Assembly: GCF_905163445.1 (NCBI RefSeq)
Contig: NC_053189.1
Coordinates: 15,022,001 to 15,086,000 of the forward strand
Source: Pararge aegeria
Lineage: Eukaryota > Arthropoda > Insecta > Lepidoptera > Nymphalidae
DNA: 64,000 nt
Direction: 5' to 3'
Shown here: positions 1 through 11,894 of the stretch, one piece after another
How the letters are laid out: each line of letters begins with the position of its first letter
Numbering within the stretch: position 1 is the first letter of the stretch
Position numbers and translations under genes: made by a program
The notes under the pieces: model-generated
The model's database searches: none
Told to the model about the DNA's origin: nothing
What the model saw: only the letters and a program-made list of their open reading frames with translations

Positions 1-1090
1 ATTGCAAGACGTTTTGATTTAACCTTTAAAAAATTTCGAATGAATATTTTGTTCGAATAATAGAAAAAATATGTAACAAATAGTAGTATACCTACCCACA
101 CCGTCTCGACAAGACCATGGGACATTGAAATAGATCTAAGTAGGTTTATTTTTACTTCATAATGATTTTTTTTTATTTACCAAATAATTGAAATCAAACG
201 ACACATCATTATGTAAAGTCGAAACCAAATTAGCAACTAAGATCCGAAAATAAAACTTATTCAAATGTTCTTCCACTAACATTTCGAGCTCTAGAAAATA
301 AAACTACAAAAAAAAGGGTTTCAAACCAAGTTTTTGTTGTACGCCACTTACACAAAAACAAACCACACACCGGTGCAGAAAAACTAACACCGAGTGCCGA
401 GCTCGCCCCCCTGCGAAGAGCATGTGTTGTAACTTGTTAGACTAAAACGGTTTTAAAAAAATTCACTCTAACTACCAAGTACCATCTGCCTTCGATCCCG
501 CCCGTATGATCTCACCTGTGTTCTTATCGGATCAAGAGTAGTAACGTTGTCTACAATTCAAGGTAGGACCAAGACGTCCGTAGTTATTAGATAGCAAAAC
601 ATGTTTCCTTATAATTTATACTTTAAGGCCAAATAACAAAGCTTAAAAACTTTGCTTATTAATCCAATGATTTTTTTATTTATATAGTACGTCGCGGTTG
701 GTACCTCAGTTAAGTTGATGGCGTAATTTAAAAAGTATGCAATCTCACACTGTATTGAAAATTGTCCGTGATAGGTCTATTTGCATAAAGAAGTTTGGAG
801 TTATAAATTCCAACTTTGAATTGCGTTATACTGATTAAAATAAAAGAATTTCCGGTTATTATTCCTTTCTGGGATACTGCTCTCAAGGTTTGGAAACATT
901 TTAGTTAAACGTTTTACTTAGGTCTATTTAAATATACTGCAGGAATTTTGTGTTATGTGGTACCAAAATAATATGAATTGCAGAATCGTGCCAGTGAATG
1001 ACAAAAACAGGTTATGAAAACCACAAGCAATAATCTGTAAACTTTAAATGATCATGTAATGTCGACTGGCGTAGTGGGCAGTAACCCTTT

Positions 1091-1094
<4 letters not shown>
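1..1094. other. AT-rich non-coding stretch
   Basis: No open frame with coding character was seen on either strand. A small GC-richer patch near 370-420 and a CAG/GTGAGA-like minus-strand donor near 514-518 are the only signals. They do not join into a supportable exon chain and may belong to introns of a minus-strand gene whose first coding exon is at 7693-7830. Confidence 0.5.

Positions 1095-1124
<30 letters not shown>
1095..1124. repeat. (GT)15 microsatellite
   Basis: Fifteen uninterrupted GT dinucleotides, followed directly by AT-rich sequence. It is a simple repeat in non-coding DNA. Confidence 0.97.
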
Positions 1125-1126
<2 letters not shown>

Positions 1127-1984
1127 ATATTTTTTATAAAAATATTAATCAGTCATCTTAGTATCCATAACACAAGCTATGCTTACTTTGGGCCTAAGTA
1201 AAGACGTGTGTATTGTTGTAGTATAGCGTAAGATAATCATATATGTATTTGTTCATCCCAAATAGACTTTATAGGAGCGTGAAACGCCAAGTCTTTCTGT
1301 TTGGGCTACTAACAGTTATGAAAGCAGATTCTACGAAGAACAAACTGGCAAGAAACTGTTCCAAAATTAACATTGTTATATGAAAGTGGTTCTTTTTACA
1401 ATCAACAGTTTCCAATGTTAAAGTAAATCAGTAGTGTTGCTTTCCGCTTTAACTGCGAGATGTTTTTTGTTCCTTGGAGAAAAGTTAAATTTTTCCTTTT
1501 GTTTAGTTTTTTAGTTTAGTTTTATTTCAAAAGTGCTAAACGGTGGGATTTAAATCCACATCTCTAGCTTTGTCGGCCATAGCAGGTAGGTTTTTTTAAA
1601 TCGCGCTACGGTGCGACTGATGTCGCATGAAATCGTAGGTTGTGTTATGATGACAAATAGGTTTGGTTTTAATGAACGTTTATCAAAAAATGAAAAGGCC
1701 GTGCAGCCGCGTGTATGCTTCCTATGGCCTTACTATACCTTTAGATTTTCCTTTAATGGCAGACTAGCAGGTCCTCGCGACTTCCCGTAAAACTCCCGAT
1801 AAGTTGCCCATACAAACTTTTACCCCCATTCTGCACAATCCCCACAAAACCCACCCACTTCTTTAACTCTGCTCCTAACAGCTTATTCACAACTCCAAGA
1901 GTTTAACGGGTTTCAAACAAAAAAAAAACAATAGGTAGGTTATTATTAGAAAAGATAGATCTCACAGATTGTGTCTCACTGGCT

Positions 1985-2040
1985 CCGATCGCAAAGGCAA
2001 CCTGGAAGAGATCACTATTAGAGAGATCGCCTTTTTTGGT
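1985..2040 (+). repeat. Stem-loop tail of a dispersed element, copy 1
   Basis: This copy has the pattern AGGCAACCTGGAAGAGATC, then a short loop, then GAGATCGCCTTTTTT. Related segments occur at 10471-10522, 24075-24125, 46340-46395 and 55640-55695, on both strands. Its location near AATAAA-type tails suggests the 3' end of a non-LTR retrotransposon. The family assignment is inference. Confidence 0.6.
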
Positions 2041-2137
2041 CGCCGCTTTGCTTGAAAATATTGTTTATTTTGTCCTGTACTTTTAATCCGTTTTTATGCA
2101 GTAAAGATATTTAAATAATTGAAGTTTAAAGCGGAAA

Positions 2138-2179
2138 AACAAATAAATAAGTGCACTGCAGTGGACTTATTTATTTGTT
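2138..2179. repeat. 15-bp perfect hairpin
   Basis: The arm 2138-2152 (AACAAATAAATAAGT) is exactly complementary to 2165-2179, with a 12-nt loop that itself contains the palindrome CACTGCAGTG. Flanking GGAA/TTCC extends the pairing imperfectly. It could be a foldback MITE remnant. No gene is associated. Confidence 0.85.
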
Positions 2180-2494
2180 ATTCCACTTAAAAAAAGAAAA
2201 AAGTAAAAAGCAAAAGGCAACGGCGCAGTAAAGGAACAGTAACTAATCTAACACGTTTGTTAATTTGATCCACTGAGCTCTGCATAGGAAATGTATAATT
2301 ACTATGCCATAAATGACAGGCCTAGGACATAAATAGGTAATGTGGAACTATACTTGGACCTTAACCAATATGTCGATTTCGAAAATATTAAATTAGTTTG
2401 AAAATTGTTTATTTTCTTTAATACAAGTAATTAAAATACGATGAAGAAGACATCACAAGGAGACCTGATTGTCTGACAGTTCTCTATACCGTTG

Positions 2495-2812
2495 GTGTGG
2501 GGTGTGGGGTGTGTCTACAAATCAGCACTTTTCAATCAGCCAGCGTAGTGGACTACGGCCTAAACCCTTCTCATACTGAGAAGAGAACCGTGCACTTTAG
2601 AGGTCCGGTAGACTTCAAACGCCGTGGAAAACTTTTAGGCATGCAAATTTCCTCACGATGTTTTCCTTCACCGTTAAAGCAAGCGGTACTTTAATTTCTT
2701 AAATTATAAAACACATATAACTCCGAAAAGTCAGTGGTGCGCGTCGGGGATCGAACTCGGCCTCTACGAAAGCCTTACATACTAGGCTATCACCGCTACA
2801 TCTCTATTAGCA
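2495..2812 (-). mobile_element. tRNA-headed SINE, family 1 (Metulj-like)
   Basis: Read on the minus strand, the element starts with a tRNA-like head. It has an A-box-like TAGCCTAGT segment near 2790 and a B box GAGTTCGATCCC near 2745-2757. Next comes a body shared with other copies (TTAACGGTGAAGGAAAACATCGTGAGG pattern, here near 2655-2685), then the block around GGCCGTAGTCCACTACGC (2540-2560). The same body occurs at 15476, 20478, 25168, 43262, 56040 and 56815. The likeness to Metulj SINEs of butterflies is from general knowledge and unverified. Confidence 0.75.
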
Positions 2813-3819
2813 GAGAATAACAAAGTAGGGAATGCAGGGACAAAGCATCATTAAATGGAAACATCTCGAGACATAAAATATGAAAACCGTATATACTTTT
2901 ACCACCCTGTTCCTCACGCGAGTGAAATTTAGGTCATACCAGCTCCACAGAACACAGTACATACGTACTAATGAATGTTATCGTTCTCTCAATTGATCAA
3001 ATTTAAAGCGACCGAGACAAAATACAGGTCTGACCACTCAGGCAACGGTAACAATAACGGTAGGTGGAAAAAATCGAGCAGACCAGAGAAATCCCTCACT
3101 AACGTCAAGGCATTTTTATGTTCAGGATGTAATATTTCGTATCTATACCTAACTACTGACAGAAATGTTGGGCGTACCTGAGAAATAATTATGAATACCA
3201 ATCAAACCAACTAATTATTAAAAGAAATACGTTTTACTAAAATACTGCGCGCAAATGATTTGTTATTTTCGGTATAGTCGGTAAAGTATTTTACCTTCGA
3301 AGGTATTTATCCTAATCTTTACAGAGTAAAATCTATTGTTTAAAGTTTTTTAAAAACTACGGCGAATATATAATTGTTTTCTGACCATAAAAATATTTTT
3401 ATGTACACATGCTATTAGCTACGCTTGAATAAATTTAACAAGTATACTAATACTACCACAAGAAATATAAATTGTTAATCACTTGGAACATAAAATTGAT
3501 TACCAATGAATAATAAACAATCTAAGTTTTAACATAAATACACGGTAACTACCTCAGACCTACGAACCAACTAAATTGAGAATTGCTTGGTAATTAAACA
3601 TTCAAGGAGAATCAAGATTGAACAAAATTTTGCGAAGTTTACAAACAAAAACAAATTACACAAATACACGGAAATACCACAACGTGGAACGAGGTCAATA
3701 AAATTATTTCTTGGCATGAGTTCTATAAAAAACAATACAACTAAGGTAAGGTAAGAAATAAAGAACTTATGAAGTCGTAAATTAGCACTATCTTATTAAA
3801 CAACATGTATGTCTATGTA

Positions 3820-4140
3820 AGCGGAAACGTCACACACCTAAAATAGACAAGCCAGGGTCTCGTGCAAACCTTCCGTGTGGCGTCGCAACGTGGAAGTGAA
3901 TCCGTACGACCACCGACTAAAGCTGGGCGGCAACAGGTTTGCACAATATTATAACAAAGCACATTCGCAGGGCGGAAAGGACAATGACATAGCTTTCGAA
4001 GGAAGACTGCGTCACAAACATGCGCAATGACGCTCCGACAATGGAGCACGCTCGGCAAGATGGCCGCCGCAGCGTCAGCTGATTGTGCGCACACGCACGC
4101 AGCTGTGACTGAATCTGCCGTTTCATATATCGCTCTCTCT
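3820..4140. promoter_or_regulatory. CpG-rich promoter-like block with YY1/Pho-type motif
   Basis: A local rise in CpG density interrupts AT-rich sequence. At 4053-4070 the minus strand reads GCGGCCATCTTGCC, which contains the GCCATCTTG core typical of YY1/Pho sites and common just downstream of transcription starts. A CTCTCTCTTTC run follows at 4132-4143. This would suit an alternative first exon of a minus-strand gene. The assignment rests on composition only. Confidence 0.3.
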
Positions 4141-5220
4141 TTCAGCGGCGCTGATTAAGACGCGATGCTCATTGTTCGAGACACGGGCACAGTTAATGAT
4201 CACTTTAGACTGTAGTTGTACCAACCTAACGTTGATAGTCATATCCATTATAGTGAGAATATTCCATTACTATTTCAATACTTCAAGACTCAACAACATC
4301 AAAATAAATTTTGAATAAGCAGTATTGAAATTTCACAATGAGTTCAGACAGCAAATCTAAATAACATATACGTTAAGCGCCTACGTAAGCAAAACAAAAT
4401 ATCAACCAAAAATGTTGTGAAAACATTTTAATCGTAAGTGGGTGATATCTTATTAGAATAGTTTTATTTACTTTTAAGATTTAATAGGTAGGTATTTGAA
4501 TACTTCTCATATAAATCTTGATAATATCATTCGTATGGTTATCAGTAAACAATCAAAACTCCACACATCACCAAAACAATATCCATTAATGCTAACCAAA
4601 TGTAAAATGTAATAGACTACTATGTATAATATAGAAGAAATATGGGTAATAATCTTCAGAATGAGTTTCGTATCACAGGAAATCATCGCTAACCGCGATG
4701 TTGCGTTGATATTTACGGCGAGAACACAAGGTTAGGTGTCACTGTGTAGGTATCAAATAAGATAAAATTTATTGAGATTCTAAGAAAACTAGTGTAGTAT
4801 AACGCAACTATGATGAAACTTGCACAATAATTAATAAAAAAAGACAATAGAAGATGAATGTTTGTTTAGGAGAAACGTGGACTCTTGCAAATTGCATGAA
4901 AGTTCTAAACAAGCAAGGACATTGACCTTCTGGCATCAAGGTCGGGGCGGCGGCCTTCAAACAGCCTCGTCTCGCTGGCAGGCGCAGACTCCATTCGACA
5001 CTTCGCAACAGACACACCAACATATGCATAGAAAACCTCAAACCATTACCTTCGAATGCGAACACAATCCCATGGCCACGTTGGTAATAACGCTAGCAAG
5101 CGCTTTACGATCACAAAAACTAAAATGTAACACGTTTCACTTGAAGAACGGCGCAATAATTTGCACTATTATCGGAGTAGATAAGATGCATTACCCGCAC
5201 CTGATATTAAAACGATATTG

Positions 5221-5420
5221 AACCGCACTACAGACAAGTATCGGCCTCGCAAACGAGCTCCGACGCGCGCGGCGCTATGACACCAACTGAGCGAGCTAGC
5301 CAAGCAACACAACAGCGGTCACGACTCACGACTCACGCTGCCCACCGCTGAGTCCGTTCGCCAGCCATTTATTCGCGTCACTCTATTCACACGCGTACGC
5401 GCTCACCAATACAAACAAGC
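5221..5420. promoter_or_regulatory. CpG-rich promoter-like block
   Basis: A second GC-rich island carries repeated GAGCGAGC and CGACTCACGACTCACG elements and CACGCGTACGCG. It lies between the block at 3820-4140 and the exon candidate at 5870. It could be a promoter for either strand. No TATA box and no clear start codon context were found. Confidence 0.25.
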
Positions 5421-5869
5421 GCCTGCCATGCCATCAACTGATAAACACATGCCCGATACACGACTCATAGACACACCACACTACCGAGAAAACAAATAGT
5501 TCACACTCCACACTCATGAGGATACAAGAAAGGAGATCAATTCAAATGAACTCTGTTAAAATATTTACAATTAATTGATGACTCATAAGCGAACGAAGGC
5601 GCGTGACTCATGGCTTTCCCGAATGTTATTAGGAAACTAAGGCTTATCACGTAATAATTTACGAACATAATGGAATAACATATTTCCTCAATTAAGGATA
5701 AATATTGAGGAAACAAGTTATTTGCACACAATAATCAAAAAAGTTGTGCATGGGAATGAAGATCAAAATAATTGTAATCAGCAATTATTAAATGCTGCGA
5801 TTATAAAAATCTTATAACGAGTAGCCCCGAACTAACATTGTATCGTGTGCTTTTTTTGTGATTTTACAG

Positions 5870-6067
5870 GTGGAATCCAAGGTATAGCAGACAAGGAGGA
5901 GATTGGTGCGGGAGCGATGGACGCAGACAAAGCAGCGGCGGCGCGAGTCGTCGATCTCCCCCAAATTAGTCCTGGGCAAGGGCGCTGACCTCGACAGCTA
6001 CGCGCTTGCCACAGACGATCGCGTCGCTACTTCTCGTCGTATAACCCCCAAATACGACAATTACTAG
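5870..6067 (+). CDS. Possible last coding exon of an unidentified gene, with in-frame TAG
   Basis: A strong splice acceptor (TTTTTTTGTGATTTTACAG, ending at 5869) opens an exon whose phase-0 frame gives V-E-S-K-V and then TAG (5885-5887). The same frame stays open for 59 more codons and closes with TAG at 6065-6067. The post-stop part has high GC at third positions and a protein-like composition, including SISPKLVLGKGADLDSY and ending RITPKYDNY. If the first stop is used, the protein would end in S-K-V, a class I PDZ-ligand pattern. If it is read through, a basic extension is added. Other phases give 30-40 residue ends. Upstream exons would lie outside the window or in unrecognised microexons. 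The minus strand also has a first exon nearby, so strand is not certain. Confidence 0.35.
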
Positions 6068-7692
6068 CAGAATCACAAACCCTTTCGTCGCGCCAGCTTT
6101 GTTTACATTCGGGAAACGGTAAACAATGGTAATTAATCAGAACTTTATGAACAAAAAAAACGTTAATTGCAGCTTGACGAAATGGGAACACGTGACATCG
6201 AAGCGTGGACAAAGACAGTTCACGCTGCCAAATTATGGGGAAATGAACCATTTAATTGAGATGTGGTTTACTTCTTTGGGAACTATTAATATGATAAGAA
6301 CAAAGTACGTTAATTTTGTGTCAGGAGTATTATTTTCTATGCATAGAGGCATACCAATTCAGGCATGCGTGTTGGCGAGCATTGAAATTAACAACATATG
6401 GAGGTTAGTACAAAGGAAAGACTACAGATAAGGAAAAAAGCCTGTGTTGGATTTATGTATTTAATAGAGTTTATTAAAAGAACTTAAACAGAACGATAAA
6501 AATATTATATGTAGGTAATGGGGAAATTCGACAGATATTCCAAATGACTAGGCGTATAAAAAACTGAGTCTAACCTATTCTTTGACGAACTAGTCTCGTC
6601 TAGGGTTTGAGTCAGGTCCCGCGCGGTCAGACTCTAGTTGTCACAAAATGATAACATTGGGACGATCGAGGATGGTATGACAGCGCGGCGCTGGATTAGC
6701 CAAGGCCTGTCTGTGTTTCATCTGCCAATCCACCTTCCGGCAACAAACTAATAATCTGCATACACGCACACTCTATTTAAAAGTGCAATTATTTCATGTA
6801 AAATTAATAACCTGTCAAAGATGGCTGAAGAACATTAAAAAAAACCGCTGTTTTAAGGAACACCAACTGTAAACCACAAGCCCTAAAACTTAGAAGAAAG
6901 ACGAAGTATTCAGTATGCCTAAATTAATGCGAGTTTATAAAGTTGACCAGTGTTTATTATTAGTTGGTACAGTACATTCTCAAAATTCTCAGTCAATATA
7001 ATAGGGTTTATTGTTGTCACATAAAACATACTGTAATGAGACTGAGAATCAGAATGTTGACAAATAAGAACAGATACAATTCAATTAAAACCTGTACAAC
7101 TTAAATCCTCCGAACCTGTGACTGTACTTATTTTACTAGGTGTTTGTTGAGGATTCACTCACATTAATAATGGGTTGTAACATAATATTATATTAAAGGA
7201 AATTGGGCGAAATTTTATTACTTAACATTATCTCCATACTATGTATCCAGATTACACGCTTTGTAGGGCTAAGTTTAATTTATTATAATTACGAAAGTTT
7301 TTGTATTGTAAGGATATTGTAATTTTATACCTAATAATGAGAGTTGAAAAACCCCTATTTTATATTATATAAATTGCAATATTGTGGTTTATGAAAAAGA
7401 CATACAACAATCAAATATTTGAATGGAAAGGTAAGTATATTCAAAATACATGTAAATGTAAGGTTAAAATTAAAAAATGTGTAAGGTGATGTTATTAAGA
7501 TATGTGAACCTGTCTTAAATTCAAGTAATAAACAATTCTCAGCCCAGCCCGAAATAAAATTCATTGTTATCAGATTTAACAATTAACTAAAACTCATTTT
7601 ATCTAATTGTCATACTTGTCACTGTAGCAGCAATAGTGGAAAGTAAGCTACATTGTAGTTCTGAAGACTTGTTTATTAAAAAAGGTACAAAC
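6068..7692. other. Non-coding stretch
   Basis: AT-rich sequence with no supportable exon on either strand. A GC-richer patch near 6590-6730 contains no open frame of note. It may be intron 1 of the minus-strand gene that starts at 7809. Confidence 0.5.
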
Positions 7693-7830
7693 CTGGTGTT
7701 GGAAAAGAGAATTTCGTACTAGGCAAATGTCTTTCCACGTGCGAAGGCCCTTCAGCTCACAACCAGGCGGCACCACGTCTGTGCAGCAGAGGTCAGCATC
7801 CACCGGCATCACAATGAATAGTTACTCCAC
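7693..7830 (-). CDS. First coding exon of an unidentified minus-strand gene (partial)
   Basis: On the minus strand an acceptor (TTTTTTTTGCATCAG) precedes a 21-nt 5' untranslated part with an in-frame TAA. An ATG follows at 7807-7809, then 39 codons ending CAC CAG exactly at a CAG/GTTTGT donor (GT at 7691-7692). The peptide begins MPVDADLCCTDVV and contains LRTWKDICLVRNS; GC at third positions is high, unlike the surroundings. The exon ends in phase 0. The 5' untranslated leader must start upstream, towards 9900-10250, where sequence becomes less AT-rich. I could not recognise the family or find the next exon within the window. The plus strand is also open across most of this exon but lacks matching splice sites. 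Confidence 0.5.
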
Positions 7831-10470
7831 CTGATGCAAAAAATATTTTTTTTTACACTTAAACATTAATACTGTTCCTAAGAATGACAATTTCTTCTCA
7901 GACAGCAAATATATCTAACATAACTTACAAGTCCTAATTAATTAGGGATAATTATCAGCACTGATCACATTACATGAACAACGGTCTGTGATGCAGAGAC
8001 TTTCTTTGGTATTTCAAAAGCAGGGAATATTATTATTAGATAGTGAAATACCTGCAGGCTAGATGCTGGTTGCCTTGGGCATGACAATGATGGTATCGGT
8101 TCCTAGTGGGATGCCATGTATGCTGACAGTGTGACCTCATTCTATATCATCTTTGTATTATTCCTGTCAGTATTCCTAGAACCAGAGTATAAAATAAAAA
8201 TAATTAACAACAAACATCTCTGGTTAACCCCTACATATTATGTTCATGTAATTCCCATAACATGTTGCTAGTGGCTCAAGAAGGGCATCATACAAAAGTC
8301 AATTATCACAACATACAAATAGTTATGTTGTATCCATCTTCATCTATGTGTGGTGTGGTTACAACTGTTTTATTTGGGTTCATTGCTGAACGTTTTTTTG
8401 CAGCCTCAAGGAAATGTAAGACAGTGAGAGCATGGATACACGTCTTTTCAAACACATATATTTGTATCTGAAAGATTGGCCTCCTATTAAGATTATTTCT
8501 AAACTTTACTTAGAAGAAACACTATTACTCCAAGCAATCCACACGCATACCACAATATTGAGATTGCATTGAAATTTTTAAGAGGGGGTTAGACCACAAC
8601 TGTAAACTTAGTTACTATATTGACATTTTCATTACAAGTTCATATAGATGGTAATATAGAACAATGAATTGCATATAATCTGCCTCAAGTATGATGCCAA
8701 TTTGCACTAGATTATGATTCAAGTGAATCCAGTAAACAAACCAGTCCAGATTAAAGTTGATTACAGTGTTGAAGACTCTCCATACCACATTAGTCCAGGA
8801 ATGGAATGAACTTATTGGATCACTAGCCTGTAATGATCTCAACTGGGCATTATGACAACATTCAAATTATAAGCTCATAGATTGACTTTGTAATCTTAAA
8901 GGTTGATAACTGAATATGGTAACACTGCCTAGCATTCACATCCCAGTATGATAAATAACAAAAAAATTACCTCTTGTGGATTATTTATACATGGAATAAC
9001 AATGGAAAATATAAATTGAGAAAAAAATCCTAGAATGCCTCATTGTCGGATGAATATAAAATATATATAAGTTGGATTCTATCACTAAGTTACAAAATAC
9101 TAATACAAAATAAAAAAATTATTACATTGCAGCGACTATTTTTATGGTTTGTTACAACCATATAAAGCATAACATACCAAACCTGAATATAAATTAACCT
9201 CAAAAACCAGTAGAACTGTCATTGTTTTGTTACAAACAATGAAGATATTGATGTTATTGTAGGTTTAGTATTTATTACTTTGTGCTAATCCTTGAATAAA
9301 AACCTTAGAAATGTGGAAATTTCTAAGAGAATACGTTAATTTGACTCACGAGTTATCGAAGTAAATTTTTTTAAACGTCATGACTCGCGACCTATTGCAC
9401 TTAATAATAAGTTATCTAAGTTAAATTCTAGAAACATGCTAATAATAACGAGAAACACGATCTCGGCAACACATGTAAGCTAATATCCACGCATGTTTAC
9501 AGTAGGAAACCAAACTAATATGCATATTTTACGCCTTCAAGGTGGTGTCATATAAAATGCGTGCAAAGTACTGTACTTTATGAAAGTGTGATGATGTACT
9601 TGAATATGACTACTTCTATGAGCACTAGCTAAGAGAAAAATACGCGTGATGATTAAATATTAAATTATTTACAGTATCTCGTATTGCTGGGCTGAAGAAA
9701 CAAAGAAAATATTGAAGAACTTCGATAATTGGCATTCACGAAGAAAATGGCGTCATATCACACTAGTCACGGAACAAGGTACAATTTCATCATATAGAAG
9801 CACATCACACAGTCACGGTCCAACACCATATTAAACTTAAAATTTAAATGCAGTACAAATTGAATTTTCTTTTGTAAGTTACTCACTTTGAATGTGAATT
9901 CCAAAGAAAATCATCCAAAAACTCAAAGGACTGATGACAAGGCACTCCACTCACCGTTTGCAAAACCCAGACTAATCACGTGACTAGTTTGGGGTTGCCA
10001 CTTAGCAGCCAACAGTAAAGCTTAGGGTGCACAGGAACTTCAACAATATTTATTAAACTACCGACGTGCAGAGCCAAACAATACCGATCAAAAATAAACG
10101 TCCTCGCTTTCACATGTATGCTGTAAATTTTATGTGAAAGTGTGTATGTTACCTTAATTCGGCTCACCAACAGCACTTATCTTAGCAAAATATACATAGA
10201 GATACCTTGAAGATAAAAAATAAAGAATACTTTATATCTCGGGGAAATAAACGATACCCACGAATTTTCGACATGAAAAAGGAAAAAACGTGAGTGAAGC
10301 AACACTATAGTACAAAAAAAAATCTAGAGTAAAAAATGTAAAAAATAATATAAAAGTATTTTAAATAATGAATGAATTAATACACTTTTATTATACACCA
10401 GATAAAAATACAGGGAAAATTAAAAATAACTAGTTTACACGATGTACGTATGATTGTATTGTATGTATGA

Positions 10471-10522
10471 TTAGGCTGCCTTATCGCTACATAGCGATCT
10501 TTTTCAGGCAACCGATGGCTTA
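10471..10522 (-). repeat. Stem-loop tail of a dispersed element, copy 2
   Basis: The segment TAGGCTGCCTTATCGCTACATAGCGATC, then CAGGCAACC, is the reverse orientation of the tail seen at 1985 and 46340. The ATCGC/GCGAT arms can pair. Confidence 0.6.
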
Positions 10523-11532
10523 AATAGATAATACATAGTATTTATATTTATATTTTTATAGCTTTAATAGCTTATACAACTCAAGGCGACAGAGATCGTG
10601 CATATAAATATATTTATAAATTTATACGAATATATATTCTTATAAATTTATACAAAAGGGCACCACTGCGTAACATTAAATGTGTCTGGTGAAATGTTTT
10701 GAAACGATGGGTTTGTGATCTTTGCGATCTGCGTGCTATCGATCGCTGCGAACGGTTTGCCTGTGGGTGCAGTCTTTATGCACCTTAATATGATAGTTAA
10801 TAAGCACATTAATATGAGAGTTTATAGACACATTTGTTTGTCTGAAGGTTAAGGCATATCGTTCTTAACAGCGTTTATCTGGAAAAAAATTGTTAAACGG
10901 ATTATTTTACTCAACTTATACAATATTACAATACTATAAGACTTAAATATTGCCTCACCAGTATAACTCAACAATACAATTTTATTCATATAAAAAGAAT
11001 CGTGGATTTGATGTAGCGTAGTTTTATATAAACTAGGTAGAACCCAGCAAAAATGCAGCAAACTATAACTAAAAATTAAGTTTACCTAACATGCAACAGT
11101 TTATTTAATAGGTTGCGACGTACACTATTCATATTACCATAAAATTAATCAATTTCGGGGTCAAACACTATATATTTTGCATTTTGCAGCAGCGTTGCCA
11201 GAATGTTAACTTAATTGTATTTTTTACCCTTTCATGATACCTACGCTATATTGCACGACTCAGAATTTTACTTCTATGTTACTTTTTTGAGTTTATAAAT
11301 ATTTAAATATTTAGTAGTCAGTCAGTCAAAATATCTTAATTTTTGCATATTTGTGTTATTTATCATTTAGTATATTATACCTTTATTTGATCTTTCCTTG
11401 ACCTGACCTGACCCTTTCATTTCTTACAGAGCTAAGTTTTCCTTTGTAAACTTCATGTATCATATGTTCACAAGTACAAATTATACTATATTTAATTTGA
11501 GATATTTATATAGTAATAATTAATATATTTAT

Positions 11533-11601
11533 ACATAAATAATACATAAATAATACATAAATAATACATAAATAATACATAAATAATACATAAATAAATA
11601 A
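11533..11601. repeat. 11-bp tandem repeat (ATAAATAATAC)n
   Basis: About six near-perfect tandem copies of an 11-bp AT-rich unit, decaying into ATAAATAAATA. A minisatellite in non-coding DNA about 300 bp upstream of the synthetase start codon. Confidence 0.95.
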
Positions 11602-11894
11602 ATATTTTGTGGCTGGTTTATAAATGATTTCATATCACATTGGGCCTTATTCATCTGTGATTGGCATGCATAAACCAAGCTTATTTTTTTAATCTGTACT
11701 GTGTTTGTCAAATGCCAAAACATCATTGTCACATGGATGGAGATGTGTCATTTAATTTTGAAAATATGTAAAAACTATAGAATATAACCAATAGCAGCAA
11801 ATAATTTGATTGTTACAAGTTAAATAAAGTGGTTTATTGATCTCAATTTTTGCTTAATTTATTTCTCTATTTACAAATTTGTCGTTTTTTTAAA

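Larger units (their letters stand above)
2813..5869. other. Non-coding stretch with two CpG-rich blocks
   Basis: Apart from the two GC-rich blocks annotated separately (about 3820-4140 and 5221-5420), this is AT-rich sequence without a convincing exon. Several open frames of 60-119 codons exist here, for example plus 4862-5221. They overlap GC-rich DNA on both strands, lack recognisable domains, and are probably not genes. Confidence 0.5.
7831..11894. other. Spacer upstream of the FARSB-type gene
   Basis: Mostly AT-rich DNA. It contains a tail-type stem-loop repeat (10471-10522) and an 11-bp tandem repeat (11533-11601). A more mixed-composition zone at about 9930-10180, with CACGTGACTAG at 9978, may hold a promoter or untranslated exon for the minus-strand gene starting at 7809. 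No coding exon was seen. Confidence 0.45.

Noticed and set aside
516..550. A possible 35-nt minus-strand microexon (CAG/GTGAGAT donor, TTGTAG acceptor).
   Set aside because: It needs phase 1 on entry, while the only upstream minus-strand exon found (7693-7830) ends in phase 0. No bridging exon was found.
3813..4126. Two overlapping minus-strand frames of 93 and 69 codons in the CpG-rich block.
   Set aside because: Both run through GC-rich promoter-like DNA, have Cys/Arg-rich random composition and no splice or domain support.
4862..5221. A 119-codon plus-strand open frame.
   Set aside because: No recognisable motif, overlapped by minus-strand frames of similar quality, and no initiation or splice context.
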